From Paracoccaceae bacterium (GTDB lineage: Bacteria; Pseudomonadota; Alphaproteobacteria; Rhodobacterales; Rhodobacteraceae), in contig JAIXZW010000013.1 in NCBI GenBank assembly GCA_027489375.1, positions 248,001 through 312,000 of the forward strand: DNA of 64,000 nucleotides, given 5' to 3'. A program made the translations under genes and the position numbers. The notes under the pieces are model-generated. The model was not told the DNA's origin. It did not search any database and saw only the letters and a program-made list of their open reading frames with translations. Below, one piece after another: positions 48,912 through 58,351 of the stretch (within the stretch, counting starts at the first letter, position 1; each line of letters starts with the position of its first letter).

Positions 48912-49241
48912 GACAACCCTTCCGCTGTTTTCGCCCCCGTCCCGCTGACCAGATCGTCGGTCGCACGCAGACAAAGGCATCCCAAGGCGCACGCTGTTGC
49001 GCGCGTCGGTGTGAATTTGCGGCGTCATTAGCAGAGGTGCATGGACCCCGCAACCGTCAAGGACGCGTGAACGTGACTGAATTGGTCATGATTTTCCGGG
49101 GCTTTCGCCATTCCCCCCGCCCCTGCGACTCTTTGCGCGGTCGCTTGGCGAATCCGAGTAGCCTCAAACGACAGAATCAACACCGTCCAGCAACGGTCTT
49201 TGCCCCAGATTCAGCTCGGCGGCCGGATCTCGCGACACACC
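48912..49241. other. Region upstream of atpH, up to the restriction module
   Basis: About 330 bases between the atp operon and the end of the GIY-YIG gene. It must carry the atp promoter. On the minus strand a TTGACG (49060-49055) could be its -35, but no -10 lies at the right distance, so I do not annotate one. No gene, repeat or attachment-like sequence was recognised. This is one edge of the accessory module. Confidence 0.5.
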
Positions 49242-49817
49242 TCAGTTGTCGCCCTCAACGTCCTGAGCGAGACCAAGCAACCGTCGATGATATTTTGACA
49301 GGCGTTGGTAATGCGCTTCGATGGCACCTGCGATTTCCTTTGAATTCTTCACCGCCAGAAAGTGTCCGACTATCTGGCTGTAATGCTCAGCTTGACGCGG
49401 CAGCCTCAGTGCCGGATCGGCCTTCTCGAGGATCTCTGCATCGGTCATTACTTGCACGATTTGCTCCGGACGCGGAATCGCGTTGGGCACGCTGCTGTTC
49501 TGCGGCGGAACTTTGCCATTCATCAACGGCGAAATCGGATGGAATGCATGGAAAAGCGCCGTTTCAAGTGGAGTGATTTCTTGGGCGGTCTGGACGGGAA
49601 AGGCCCAGACCCAAGCAATCTCCCAAACGTCGACCTGTCGGTTTGCGATGATGTCCGAACGTGCAGATGTAAGGTGACGATTTACCCTCGACCGTATGCC
49701 GTCCTTTGACTGTCCGACATAGATCGGAACCTGATCAAGATCGCAAAGCACATAGCAACCAATCTGGTTGGTCAGCGTCCGCACCTGCGAACGCCGGTAT
49801 GAAAGATCAATTGCCAT
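49242..49817 (-). CDS. GIY-YIG nuclease family protein, probable type II restriction endonuclease
   Basis: A 191-residue protein with a complete GIY-YIG domain at residues ~18-100: GCYVL (20-24), IYVGQS (32-37), an Arg-rich helix IRSRVNRHLTSARSD, and LETALFHAFHPISPLMN with the metal-binding Glu85 and terminal Asn100. The C-terminal ~90 residues would give DNA recognition. It starts three bases after the methyltransferase stop, the layout of a restriction-modification pair. GIY-YIG restriction enzymes such as the Eco29kI family are known. Base composition is visibly more A/T-rich than the neighbours, which suggests transfer. The recognition site is unknown. Confidence 0.82.
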   Translation of the reverse strand: MAIDLSYRRSQVRTLTNQIGCYVLCDLDQVPIYVGQSKDGIRSRVNRHLTSARSDIIANRQVDVWEIAWVWAFPVQTAQEITPLETALFHAFHPISPLMNGKVPPQNSSVPNAIPRPEQIVQVMTDAEILEKADPALRLPRQAEHYSQIVGHFLAVKNSKEIAGAIEAHYQRLSKYHRRLLGLAQDVEGDN

Positions 49818-49820
49818 AGT

Positions 49821-50996
49821 TCATTCCGCCGCAATCGTCTGAACACTTCCAACGGCTCCAGAGAGTGGTCCAATCAGTTCTTCGGACAGGAAGCGGACCG
49901 CCGCGACACAAACTCCGTCTCCGGCCAAGTGGTATGCCTCGTTGTAACGCGTTGGCAACCGATATGAGTCAGGCAAACCCATCAATCTGGCAGCCTCGCG
50001 GGAAGACAAAAGCCGCGTCCTGACATCGCCGTCCTCTACAATGATCAGCGTCTGACGGCTTGACCCACCGGCCGGGGTTCGCAGACACCCCGCGATCCCA
50101 TCGAAACGCACCTCGGCCCGCTGACGTTTAACTCCGGTAACGTCAGCGCGTGTCCTCCGGTAAATCGTTCCGACGACACGCAGCTTTTTGGACTTGGCCG
50201 CTTCGACCTTCAACCGGTTGAGTTCTGTCATAATTGCAAGAAGACTCTGCGTCTCCTCACGTGTATGCCAACGTACGTCTGTCGGATTTTCTTCAATTAT
50301 ATCGACCAATTCGTGGGGTCTTTTCGGTGGCGTCGGCAGATGCCACCAAACCCAATTCTCGATAGCCGGACCACGCAAGAGTGCCTGCGCCTTCTGCAAG
50401 GCCGGCGGATGCCATTCGCTTGCGTCCGTTCGGGTTAGTTGATCGGGGATACGGTGGTTCCTATGAACAGCAACAAAGAAGACCCGCGGTCTACTTTGCG
50501 GGACGAAGCGCACGGCATCGACGACAACGGAACCGTAACGATATCCTCCGGCTGCAAGCGCATCGCAAATCGCCGCAAAATCCGCACCGCCACGCGATGT
50601 TAGGGCACCATACACGTTTTCCAGAACAATGGTCCGCGGCGGCCTGCCGGCGCGACAAAGCTCCTGCATCAGGGACCAGAAGTGCCAAAAGGTCCCAGAT
50701 CGCGTTCGTACGCTACTGACGCTATCCCCTAGACCAGCATAGGCACCGGCCAAAGAAAGATCTTGGCACGGAAAAGACGCCCAGGACAGTGCAGCCTGCC
50801 CGGGCAAGGAACTTGCAGAAATTGCCGCAATATCTCCTAGGTGGAAGTGTTCGCTCCCCCAGTTTTCTACGTATGAGGATGCTTTGGCAGGACTGAAATC
50901 GTTGGCAAACACACATTCCCACAGGTCACCAAGACCGGCGCGAGCCATGCCCCCACCAGCAAAAAACTCATAGAAAGTGGGCTTGTGCGTACTCAT
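49821..50996 (-). CDS. DNA (cytosine-5) methyltransferase
   Basis: A 391-residue C5 methyltransferase. Motif I is FYEFFAGGGMARAGLG (residues ~8-23). Motif IV, with the catalytic Cys77, is ASFPCQDLSLAGAY. Motif VI is TIVLENVYGALTS, motif VIII is FVPQSRPRVFFVAV and motif X is AYHLAGDGVCVAAVRFLSEE. The target recognition region between VIII and X is of normal length. It protects host DNA from the adjacent GIY-YIG nuclease. Like its partner it has lower GC and different codon use from the surrounding genes. Confidence 0.93.
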   Translation of the reverse strand: MSTHKPTFYEFFAGGGMARAGLGDLWECVFANDFSPAKASSYVENWGSEHFHLGDIAAISASSLPGQAALSWASFPCQDLSLAGAYAGLGDSVSSVRTRSGTFWHFWSLMQELCRAGRPPRTIVLENVYGALTSRGGADFAAICDALAAGGYRYGSVVVDAVRFVPQSRPRVFFVAVHRNHRIPDQLTRTDASEWHPPALQKAQALLRGPAIENWVWWHLPTPPKRPHELVDIIEENPTDVRWHTREETQSLLAIMTELNRLKVEAAKSKKLRVVGTIYRRTRADVTGVKRQRAEVRFDGIAGCLRTPAGGSSRQTLIIVEDGDVRTRLLSSREAARLMGLPDSYRLPTRYNEAYHLAGDGVCVAAVRFLSEELIGPLSGAVGSVQTIAAE

Positions 50997-51141
50997 TCCT
51001 GACCCTTTCCGGCACCCATGAGCCTAGCCGATCCGCAGCGACAATCAAGCATTGGTAGTTCCAGAGACGCCTTCGCGCATATGTGGGCAAACTCCGCAAG
51101 AAAACTTCTTCTTGTTTGCTTAGAGGACAACTGGTTTCCAA
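50968..51141 (-). CDS. Possible small protein preceding the methyltransferase gene
   Basis: A 57-residue frame (TTG start at 51141) ending 29 bases inside the methyltransferase gene. It contains LSKQEEVFLRSLPTYARRRL and VAADRLGSWVPERVRNEYAQ, a mostly helical basic sequence. Its codon use is A/T-richer, like the methyltransferase. No HTH signature of a restriction control (C) protein is clear. It could be a small regulator of the module or simply an open frame across its promoter region. Confidence 0.35.
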   Translation of the reverse strand: METSCPLSKQEEVFLRSLPTYARRRLWNYQCLIVAADRLGSWVPERVRNEYAQAHFL

Positions 51142-51192
51142 CTCGTTAACTTCGTCTCCACCTGTCCTGCACCGCCCGTCCCCTCGCCCGCC

Positions 51193-51243
51193 GCCAAAAT
51201 CCGTCCGAACGGATGTGCAGATTTCGTCCAAGAAATTTGCGCC
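51193..51243 (-). repeat. Composite two-hairpin repeat at the 3' end of the methyltransferase-like gene
   Basis: On the minus strand GGCGCAAATTTCTTGGACGA, then AATCTGCACATCCGTTCGGA and CGGATTTTGGC, the same order of two hairpins as the element after ribF, with substitutions that mostly keep pairing. It begins one base past the stop at 51244 and marks the junction between the core gene and the restriction module. Confidence 0.8.
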
Positions 51244-52005
51244 TTACCCCTGACGGTTCAGCGCAGGTTCCGGCACGCCCTTGCCCACACCTTCCAGCAC
51301 GCGCAGCGGCCGCCGCACCACCGCGCCCAATCCGCCACGCGTCGGCGCATAGACCTGCTTCGATGCCTCGACCATCAGCACGCCCCCCGCCAGCCACGGG
51401 CCGAACTTGCGCCCGAAACCTTCCCAGAAATCCGCCGTCCGCAGCCAGAACCGCCCTTGCGCGGGCGGGGCGAACAGCGCGGCGCAGGTCCGCTCGGGCG
51501 TGAAGCCGTGGCGCTTCAACTGGGTTTCCAACTGCGTCATCGAATAGGGTCGGCCAAAGCCGAAGGGCGTTCCGTCCCGCCGCGCCCAAAGGCCCGAGCG
51601 GTTCGGCACGATGAACAGCGCCTTGCCCCCCGGCCCCAGCACGCGATGCGCCTCTTGCAGCACCTCGGACGGGTGTTCCGACGTCTCTAACCCGTGCATC
51701 AGCACCAGCCGGTCGATGAACCCCGTCGAAACCGGCCAATGCTCCTCTTCGCAAAGGACCGAGACATTCTCCATCCCCGCAGGCCAGGGCATCACCCCCT
51801 GCGGTCCCGGCATCAGCCCGATCACCCGCCGCGCCTCGGTCAGATAGGGGCGCAAGAGCGGCACGGCAAAGCCGAAGCCCGCCACCGTCTGCCCCGCCTG
51901 CACCGGCCAAAGCTTCACCACCTGATCGCGGATCGCCCGTTGCGCCACGCGGCCAAGCTGCGTGCGATAGTAGAAATTGCGAAGGTCGAGCACGTCGAGG
52001 TGCAT
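51244..52005 (-). CDS. Class I SAM-dependent methyltransferase-like protein
   Basis: A 253-residue protein with a methyltransferase type 11 fold. [20 protein letters not shown] leads to [15 protein letters not shown], where the SAM loop lacks the usual acidic-Gly-x-Gly sequence. [20 protein letters not shown] is the post-motif I/II region, and [20 protein letters not shown] is motif III. The degenerate SAM loop leaves activity uncertain. It is divergent from the GFA-gloB pair, an arrangement I recall from related genomes. Substrate unknown. Confidence 0.8.
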   Translation of the reverse strand: MHLDVLDLRNFYYRTQLGRVAQRAIRDQVVKLWPVQAGQTVAGFGFAVPLLRPYLTEARRVIGLMPGPQGVMPWPAGMENVSVLCEEEHWPVSTGFIDRLVLMHGLETSEHPSEVLQEAHRVLGPGGKALFIVPNRSGLWARRDGTPFGFGRPYSMTQLETQLKRHGFTPERTCAALFAPPAQGRFWLRTADFWEGFGRKFGPWLAGGVLMVEASKQVYAPTRGGLGAVVRRPLRVLEGVGKGVPEPALNRQG

Positions 52006-52067
52006 TGCCGCAGGGTCCGTTCCCGTCCAGACTGCGGCCGATCATAGCCGCACCGCCGCAAACCGCC

Positions 52068-52496
52068 ATGCCCAAAACCAGCCCCGCGCCCGCAGCCCCG
52101 CGCATCGCCACCTGCGAATGCGGCGGGCTGCGGCTGACCGTCACCGCCCCGCCCGTCCATGTCCACGGCTGCACCTGCACCCGCTGCCAGCGCAGCACGG
52201 GCAGTGTGATGAAGCTGTCGGCATGGTTTCCCGAAACGGGCGTGCGGATCGACGGCCCCTTCACGACATGGCACTTCGCGGGCAACGACAACCCCGCGCT
52301 TACCGCCTGCTTCTGCCCCACCTGCGGCGGCGGACGCTTCTTCCGCACCGGCGATTACCTGCGCGGCTGCATCGGCATCGGTGTGGGCAGCTTCGCGGAC
52401 CCTTCCTTTCCCGCCCCCGATCACATCCACTGGTGGCCCGACCGCCCGCACTGGCTTGGCACCCCGCTCGGCCCCGAACTTCTGGAGGGCAACTGA
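52068..52496 (+). CDS. GFA family (glutathione-dependent formaldehyde-activating-like) protein
   Basis: A 142-residue zinc protein of the GFA/CENP-V family. The zinc sites are CECGGLRLTVTAPP, HGCTCTRCQRSTGS and CFCPTCGGGRFFRTGDY. GFA catalyses or assists the glutathione-formaldehyde adduct reaction, and most homologues have no proven activity. The gloB start codon follows its stop directly, which suggests a joint role in glutathione-linked aldehyde handling. The start at 52068 avoids overlap with the divergent gene's control region. Confidence 0.9.
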   Translation: MPKTSPAPAAPRIATCECGGLRLTVTAPPVHVHGCTCTRCQRSTGSVMKLSAWFPETGVRIDGPFTTWHFAGNDNPALTACFCPTCGGGRFFRTGDYLRGCIGIGVGSFADPSFPAPDHIHWWPDRPHWLGTPLGPELLEGN

Positions 52497-53261
52497 ATGC
52501 TCGACCTCGTCACCATCCCCTGCCTCAAGGACAATTACGCCTATCTGGTCCACGACCCCGAAACCGGCGAAACCGCCGTGGTCGACGTGCCCGAGGCGGC
52601 ACCGATCATGGCCGAACTCGCCCGCCGCGACTGGCGGCTGTCGGACATCTGGATCACCCACCACCACGGCGACCACATCGACGGCATCCCCGAACTCCGC
52701 GCCGCCACGGGTGCGCTCGTCACGGGTGCCGCCGCCGATGCCCAGCGCCTGCCCCCGCTCGACCTCGCCCTGCCGGACGAAGGCGCGCTGACCCTTGGCC
52801 GCCACGCGGTCGAAACCTTCCCCGTCCCCGGCCACACCGTCGGCCACATCGCCTATTCCATCCCTGCCGCCAAACTCGCCTTCACCGGCGACAGCCTCAT
52901 GTCCGCGGGCTGCGGGCGGCTCTTCGAAGGCACGGCCCTCCAGATGCACACGGCCCTCCAACGCCTCGCCCGCCTGCACCCCGACACGCTGGTCTGTTCG
53001 GGCCACGAATACACCGCCTCCAACATCCGCTTCGCGCTGACCCTTGAACCCTCCAACACAAGGCTTATCTCCCGGTCAGAACGGGTGGCCACCCTGCGTG
53101 CGAAGGGCGAACCCACCCTGCCCGTCGCCCTATCCGAAGAACTGGCCACCAACCCCTTCCTCCGCACCCACAGCGCGGAAATAAGGGCCAACCTCGACCT
53201 TGGCACCGCCCCGGATGCCACCGTCTTCGCCGAAATCCGCGCCCGCAAGGACCGCTTCTAG
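52497..53261 (+). CDS. gloB: Hydroxyacylglutathione hydrolase (glyoxalase II)
   Basis: A 254-residue metallo-beta-lactamase fold enzyme that hydrolyses S-lactoylglutathione. The metal motif is WITHHHGDHIDGIPE (His55, His57, Asp59, His60). VPGHTVGHIAYSIPAAKLAF and TLVCSGHEYTASNIRFALTL carry the further His residues. The C-terminal glutathione-binding helix region with NPFLRTHSAEIR is present. It starts immediately after the GFA stop. Confidence 0.95.
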   Translation: MLDLVTIPCLKDNYAYLVHDPETGETAVVDVPEAAPIMAELARRDWRLSDIWITHHHGDHIDGIPELRAATGALVTGAAADAQRLPPLDLALPDEGALTLGRHAVETFPVPGHTVGHIAYSIPAAKLAFTGDSLMSAGCGRLFEGTALQMHTALQRLARLHPDTLVCSGHEYTASNIRFALTLEPSNTRLISRSERVATLRAKGEPTLPVALSEELATNPFLRTHSAEIRANLDLGTAPDATVFAEIRARKDRF

Positions 53262-53432
53262 GCACCCGAACCCGTCGTCCGATCACTTTTTCCTTCCGAT
53301 CGGCGGCAAAGCGAAATTCGCGCCAATTAGTCCTTGAAGTGCGGCCAAATAAGCCGAAGTCTAGGAGTATGAGGCCACGGTTGGATCGGGTCTTGCAGAC
53401 CCTCTCCGACCCGCAGGACAGGAGCACCCAAC

Positions 53433-55751
53433 GTGCCGTCATTTTCAACCACGCTCGAGCAGGCCATCCACGGCGCCTTGGCCCTCGCCAATGCCCGCCG
53501 CCATGAACTCGCCACGCTGGAACATCTCCTGCTGGCCCTGATCGACGAACCCGATGCAGCCCGCGTGATGAAGGCCTGCTCGGTCAACCTCGACGAACTC
53601 CGCAAGACGCTGGTGGATTTCATCGACGACGACCTTTCCACCCTCGTCACCGATGTCGAAGGGTCCGAAGCCGTCCCCACCGCCGCCTTCCAGCGCGTGA
53701 TCCAGCGCGCGGCGATCCACGTCCAATCCTCCGGCCGGACCGAGGTGACGGGGGCCAACGTCCTTGTCGCCATCTTCGCCGAACGTGAATCGAACGCCGC
53801 CTATTTCCTGCAAGAGCAGGACATGACGCGCTACGACGCGGTCAACTTCATCGCCCACGGCGTGGCCAAAGACCCGTCCTACGGCGAATCCCGCCCCGTC
53901 TCCGGTGCCGAAGAGCATCAGGAAACGCCCAAGGCCGAAGCGGGCGAGGCGAAGGAATCCGCCCTGTCCAAATACTGCGTCGACCTCAACGTCAAAGCCC
54001 GCAAGGGCGACGTCGACCCGCTGATCGGCCGCGATGCCGAAGTCGAACGCGCGATCCAGGTGCTCTGCCGCCGCCGCAAGAACAACCCGCTTCTGGTGGG
54101 CGATCCCGGCGTGGGCAAGACGGCCATCGCCGAAGGTCTGGCGTGGAAGATCGTCAAGAAAGAAGTGCCCGATGTCCTTTCGGGTGCCACCATCTACAGC
54201 CTCGACATGGGCGCGCTTCTGGCCGGAACCCGCTACCGCGGCGACTTCGAAGAACGCCTGAAAGCCGTGGTGAAAGAGATGGAGGATCACCCCGACGCGA
54301 TCCTCTTCATCGACGAAATCCACACCGTCATCGGCGCGGGTGCCACCTCGGGCGGCGCGATGGATGCCTCCAACCTCCTGAAGCCCGCGCTTCAGGGCGG
54401 CAAACTCCGCTGCATGGGATCGACGACGTATAAGGAATTCCGCCAGCACTTCGAAAAAGACCGCGCCCTGTCGCGCCGCTTCCAGAAGATCGACGTGAAC
54501 GAACCTTCGGTCCCCGATGCCATCAAGATCCTGATGGGCCTCAAACCGCATTTCGAGGAACACCACGACCTGCGCTACACCTCTGACGCCATCAAGTCGG
54601 CGGTGGAACTCGCGGCGCGCTATATCCACGACCGCAAACTGCCCGACTCTGCGATCGACGTGATCGACGAAGCGGGCGCAGCCCAGCACCTCTTGCCCGA
54701 GGGGAAAAAGCGCAAGACCCTCGGCACCAAGGAGATCGAGGCTGTCGTGGCGAAAATCGCCCGCATCCCCCCGAAGAACGTCTCGAAGGACGATGCCGAA
54801 ACCCTGCGCGATCTTGAGAAAACCCTGAAACGGGTCGTGTTCGGTCAGGACAAGGCCGTCGAGGCGCTTTGCTCGGCGATCAAACTCGCCCGCGCGGGCC
54901 TGCGCGAACCTGAAAAGCCCATCGGCAACTACCTCTTCGCGGGTCCCACCGGCGTCGGCAAGACCGAGGTGGCAAAGCAACTCGCCTCCTCGCTCGGCGT
55001 GGAACTGCTGCGTTTCGACATGTCGGAATATATGGAGAAACACGCGGTCTCCCGCCTCATCGGCGCACCACCCGGCTATGTCGGCTTCGATCAGGGCGGC
55101 ATGTTGACCGATGGCGTCGACCAGCACCCCCATTGCGTCCTCCTCTTGGACGAAATGGAAAAGGCGCACCCCGATGTCTACAACATCCTCTTGCAGGTGA
55201 TGGACCACGGCAAACTGACCGACCACAACGGCCGCACGGTCGATTTCCGCAACGTGATCCTGATCATGACGTCGAACGCCGGCGCGCAGGAAATGTCGAA
55301 ATCGGCCATCGGCTTCGGGCGCGAGCGGCGCACGGGCGAAGACACCGCCGCCATCGAGCGGACCTTCACCCCCGAATTCCGCAACCGTCTGGATGCGGTG
55401 ATCTCCTTCGCCCCCTTGGGCAAGGAAATCATCCTTCAGGTCGTCGAGAAATTCGTCCTGCAACTCGAAGCGCAGCTCATGGACCGGGGCGTTCACATCG
55501 AACTCACACCCGAAGCAGCCGCTTGGCTGGGCGACAAGGGCTATGACGACAAGATGGGCGCGCGTCCGCTTGGCCGCGTGATCCAGGAACACATCAAGAA
55601 GCCGCTGGCCGAGGAACTGCTCTTCGGCAAGCTGGTCAAGGGTGGCGTGGTCAAGGTGGCGGTCAAGGACGATGCCATCGTCCTCAACATCGAAGAACCG
55701 GCCAAGCCCCGCCTGACGGGCCAAAAGCCCCCGCTGCTCACGGCGGAATGA
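53433..55751 (+). CDS. clpA: ClpA, ATP-binding subunit of Clp protease
   Basis: A 772-residue Hsp100 unfoldase. The N-domain starts [20 protein letters not shown] and [21 protein letters not shown]1 has Walker [20 protein letters not shown] near residue 223, and D2 has [18 protein letters not shown] near 504. [20 protein letters not shown] is the C-terminal D2 region, and [10 protein letters not shown] is the ClpP-binding loop area. It unfolds substrates for ClpP, including N-degron proteins via ClpS, neither encoded nearby. A CTTGAAG at 53333 is a possible heat-shock -35 box. The stop overlaps the M23 gene as ATGA. Confidence 0.96.
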   Translation: MPSFSTTLEQAIHGALALANARRHELATLEHLLLALIDEPDAARVMKACSVNLDELRKTLVDFIDDDLSTLVTDVEGSEAVPTAAFQRVIQRAAIHVQSSGRTEVTGANVLVAIFAERESNAAYFLQEQDMTRYDAVNFIAHGVAKDPSYGESRPVSGAEEHQETPKAEAGEAKESALSKYCVDLNVKARKGDVDPLIGRDAEVERAIQVLCRRRKNNPLLVGDPGVGKTAIAEGLAWKIVKKEVPDVLSGATIYSLDMGALLAGTRYRGDFEERLKAVVKEMEDHPDAILFIDEIHTVIGAGATSGGAMDASNLLKPALQGGKLRCMGSTTYKEFRQHFEKDRALSRRFQKIDVNEPSVPDAIKILMGLKPHFEEHHDLRYTSDAIKSAVELAARYIHDRKLPDSAIDVIDEAGAAQHLLPEGKKRKTLGTKEIEAVVAKIARIPPKNVSKDDAETLRDLEKTLKRVVFGQDKAVEALCSAIKLARAGLREPEKPIGNYLFAGPTGVGKTEVAKQLASSLGVELLRFDMSEYMEKHAVSRLIGAPPGYVGFDQGGMLTDGVDQHPHCVLLLDEMEKAHPDVYNILLQVMDHGKLTDHNGRTVDFRNVILIMTSNAGAQEMSKSAIGFGRERRTGEDTAAIERTFTPEFRNRLDAVISFAPLGKEIILQVVEKFVLQLEAQLMDRGVHIELTPEAAAWLGDKGYDDKMGARPLGRVIQEHIKKPLAEELLFGKLVKGGVVKVAVKDDAIVLNIEEPAKPRLTGQKPPLLTAE

Positions 55752-56671
55752 TCCTCAGGCTTGCACTCCTTTCATTGGCCCTCGCCTCTCCGGCGGGGGC
55801 CTTTGATTTGGCGATGCCCGTCGATTGCACGCTGGGCGACACCTGCTTCATCCAGAATTATTTCGACCACGACCCGACCGCCGCCGTGGCCGACCCCGCC
55901 TGTGGCCCGCTCTCCTATGACGGGCATGATGGCACCGATATCGCCCTGCCCACCCTTGCCGACATGGCCGCAGGCGTCACCGTGCGCGCCGCCGCAGCAG
56001 GCACCGTCCGCGCCATCCGCGATGGCGTGCCGGACACCCAACCCTTTCCGGCGGGTCAGGATTGCGGCAACGGCGTTGCCATCAGCCATGCCGACGGTTG
56101 GGAAACCCAATACTGCCACATGAAACAGGGCAGCATCATCGTGACCCAAGGGCAAGGCGTCGATGCCGGAACCCCGCTCGGCCAGATCGGCCTGTCGGGC
56201 AACACCGAATTTCCCCACCTGCACCTCTCGGTCCGCCATAACGGGACAGAGCTTGACCCCTTCGCCCCCGAAGCCACCACCTGCGGCGACATCGGCGCGG
56301 GGCTTTGGGCCGATGCCCTGCCCTATTCCGGCGGCGGCATCCTCGGCCTTGGCCTTGCGCCCGCCATCCCCGAATTCGACGCGGTCAAGGGGGGCAGCGT
56401 TCCCGTGGCAGACGCCTCATCCCCTGCGCTGGTGGTCTGGGCGCATCTCTTCGGCGCACGTCAGGGCGACAACCTCGCCCTCTCCATCACCGGCCCGCAG
56501 GGTGAGGTGATCTCCGACACCATCCAACTCGACCGCACGCAGGCCCGCTCTTTCCGCGCCATCGGGCGCAAGGGCAGCGCATGGCCCGCAGGCGACTACG
56601 CGGCCACCGCCGTGCTGACCCGCGATGGCATCGAGCTTGACCGCAGCGAAGCGACCATCCCCCTCCGCTAG
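55748..56671 (+). CDS. M23 family metallopeptidase (LytM domain), secreted
   Basis: A 307-residue peptidase with a signal peptide ([20 protein letters not shown]). The M23/LytM zinc site is YDGHDGTDIALP (His60, Asp64) and FPHLHLSVRHNG (His157, His159). A C-terminal beta-rich domain follows. M23 enzymes cleave peptidoglycan cross-links in the periplasm. The HxxxD and HxH motifs are intact, so it should be active. It overlaps clpA by four bases (ATGA) and ends in the hairpin repeat at 56671. Confidence 0.9.
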   Translation: MILRLALLSLALASPAGAFDLAMPVDCTLGDTCFIQNYFDHDPTAAVADPACGPLSYDGHDGTDIALPTLADMAAGVTVRAAAAGTVRAIRDGVPDTQPFPAGQDCGNGVAISHADGWETQYCHMKQGSIIVTQGQGVDAGTPLGQIGLSGNTEFPHLHLSVRHNGTELDPFAPEATTCGDIGAGLWADALPYSGGGILGLGLAPAIPEFDAVKGGSVPVADASSPALVVWAHLFGARQGDNLALSITGPQGEVISDTIQLDRTQARSFRAIGRKGSAWPAGDYAATAVLTRDGIELDRSEATIPLR

Positions 56672-56696
56672 GCAAATTCCTTCGAAGAGTTTTGCC
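56671..56696 (+). repeat. Hairpin repeat overlapping the M23 gene stop
   Basis: GGCAAATTCCTTCGAAGAGT then TTTGCC starts at the last base of the TAG. Its centre CTTCGAAG and the GCAAATT arm match the first palindrome of the ribF element. The rest of the 105-base convergent gap to the MotB-like gene has only TTAACG-containing sequence. Confidence 0.7.
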
Positions 56697-56776
56697 TTCC
56701 CCGACCCGACCAAAGGTTACGCCCGCGTTAACGCTCCGCGCAGCGCGTCTGCATCATCTGTGCATCCGCGGCTGTC

Positions 56777-58348
56777 TTAACGCTCGGTCAGTTTCAACTC
56801 GATCCGGCGGTTCTGCGCACGGCTCGCTTCGTCATCCCCCGACGCCACGGGACGGTATTCCCCGAACCCCGTCGCCGCCAGCCGTTCGGGCGGAAAACCC
56901 AATGCAGACTGCATGTAACGCACAACAGATAGCGCCCGCGCCTGCGAAAGCTCCCAGTTGTCGCGGAACTCGCCCAGACCGGACAGCGGCGTGTTGTCGG
57001 TATGCCCGTCCACGCGGATGATCCAGTCGATCTCGGGCGGGATTGAATCCTTAACCTCGTTAAGGATTTTCACGACCCCCGCGATCTGCGCCTGCCCCTC
57101 GGGCGCCAACTCCGCCGCCCCCGGCTGGAACAGCACCTCCGACGAAAAGACGAAGCGGTCGCCCACCACGCGAACCCCCTCGCGCCCGCCCAAAAGGGTC
57201 GACAATTTGCCAAAGAATTCAGACCGATACTTGGCAAGGTCCTCGTTCTCCGCCTGCAAGCGCAGCTTTTCCGCCTCTTCCAGCTCCGCCCGCTTGCGCT
57301 GCTCCGCCGCCACCTGCGCCAAGGCCGAATTGAGCTGCGACCCAAGGTTCTCCAACTGCACCTTGGCCTTGGCATCCTTATCCGCCGCCTCGTTCAGCAC
57401 CTGTTGCAGACTGGCCAACTGCCCCCGAAGCGCCGCGATCTGTTCGTTCAACAGCGCCACTTTCCGCTGCGCTTCCAATGACTTGGCTTGCTCTGCGCTC
57501 AGCGCCTGCTTGGCTGCGGCCAATGCGGCATCCTTGCCGGTCAGCCCTTCGACCTTTTTCGCCGCCTCGGTCTGTGCGGCGGCAAGAAGTGTTAACGTAT
57601 CTTCGGCCTTCTTGCGCTGTTCTTCCAAAGCCAAAGTCATCGCGGCAAGTTCATCGTCCGAAGACCTGAGCTTATTCCTCAAGTCTTCCAAGGCCTTGGC
57701 ATCCACCAACCGCGCCGCTTCGGTGTCCGTCAGCTTCGCCGTCGCCTCTGCCGACTGCCGCCGCAACGTCTCGACCAACGCCGCCATCGCCTCGCGCTTG
57801 GCCGCCGCAAGCCGCGCCTCCTCGGTCTGCTTGTCGACCTCCTCCCGCGCCTTCGCCAGCGCAAGTTGCGCCGCCTCTTGCTCGGTCAGCAGTTTTTTCT
57901 TATCGGTTTCAAGCCCTTGCACCGCCTTGGTCAAATCGGCCTTCTCGGCCAGCAGGGATGCGACCTGCGCCTCGAAACTTGCGATCTTGCCCTGAGCCGC
58001 CGCCAGATCCCCCTGCGCCGTCGTCAACTGGCCGGTAAGCGAGGCGATCAATGCCGACTGCTTCTCTCCCTCTGCCTTGGCCTGCGCCAAGGACGAGCCG
58101 AGCCGCCCGACCTCGGCCGTCAACTCCTCGGCCTTCTGCCGCTCCAACCCCAGCGCATCGGCCAATTGGGCAATCTGCTCGGTCAGGCTTTCAAGTTCGT
58201 TCGACTGTGCGGTGATCGTATCCCGCAGCACCACCTGCATCACGGTAAAGATGGTCAGAACGAACATCATCACCATCAAAAGCGTGGTCACGGCATCCAC
58301 GAAACCCGGCCAGATCATTGCGGAATCGCGGCGTGAGCGGAGCGCCAT
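56777..58348 (-). CDS. MotB/OmpA-like proton-channel subunit with very long coiled coil
   Basis: A 523-residue inner-membrane protein. Its single TM helix IWPGFVDAVTTLLMVMMFVL (residues 12-31) carries Asp18 in the MotB-like position (compare the DFMT motif of MotB). Residues ~45-365 are an almost unbroken coiled coil rich in Ala, Glu and Lys (ALGLERQKAEELTAEVGRLG and onward). The C-terminal ~130 residues are an OmpA-type peptidoglycan-binding domain (DWIIRVDGHTDNTPLSGLGE, then RALSVVRYMQSALGFPPERL). It pairs with the MotA/ExbB-like gene three bases upstream. The coiled coil is far longer than in MotB. Function unknown. Confidence 0.85.
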   Translation of the reverse strand: MALRSRRDSAMIWPGFVDAVTTLLMVMMFVLTIFTVMQVVLRDTITAQSNELESLTEQIAQLADALGLERQKAEELTAEVGRLGSSLAQAKAEGEKQSALIASLTGQLTTAQGDLAAAQGKIASFEAQVASLLAEKADLTKAVQGLETDKKKLLTEQEAAQLALAKAREEVDKQTEEARLAAAKREAMAALVETLRRQSAEATAKLTDTEAARLVDAKALEDLRNKLRSSDDELAAMTLALEEQRKKAEDTLTLLAAAQTEAAKKVEGLTGKDAALAAAKQALSAEQAKSLEAQRKVALLNEQIAALRGQLASLQQVLNEAADKDAKAKVQLENLGSQLNSALAQVAAEQRKRAELEEAEKLRLQAENEDLAKYRSEFFGKLSTLLGGREGVRVVGDRFVFSSEVLFQPGAAELAPEGQAQIAGVVKILNEVKDSIPPEIDWIIRVDGHTDNTPLSGLGEFRDNWELSQARALSVVRYMQSALGFPPERLAATGFGEYRPVASGDDEASRAQNRRIELKLTER

Positions 58349-58351
58349 GCC

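Noticed and set aside
49028..49060. A promoter for the atp operon using TTGACG and TGCTAA
   Set aside because: The spacing is 21 bases, outside the normal sigma-70 range, so no promoter is annotated.
53445..55724. A 759-residue frame antisense to clpA
   Set aside because: Shadow of clpA, no recognisable domain.
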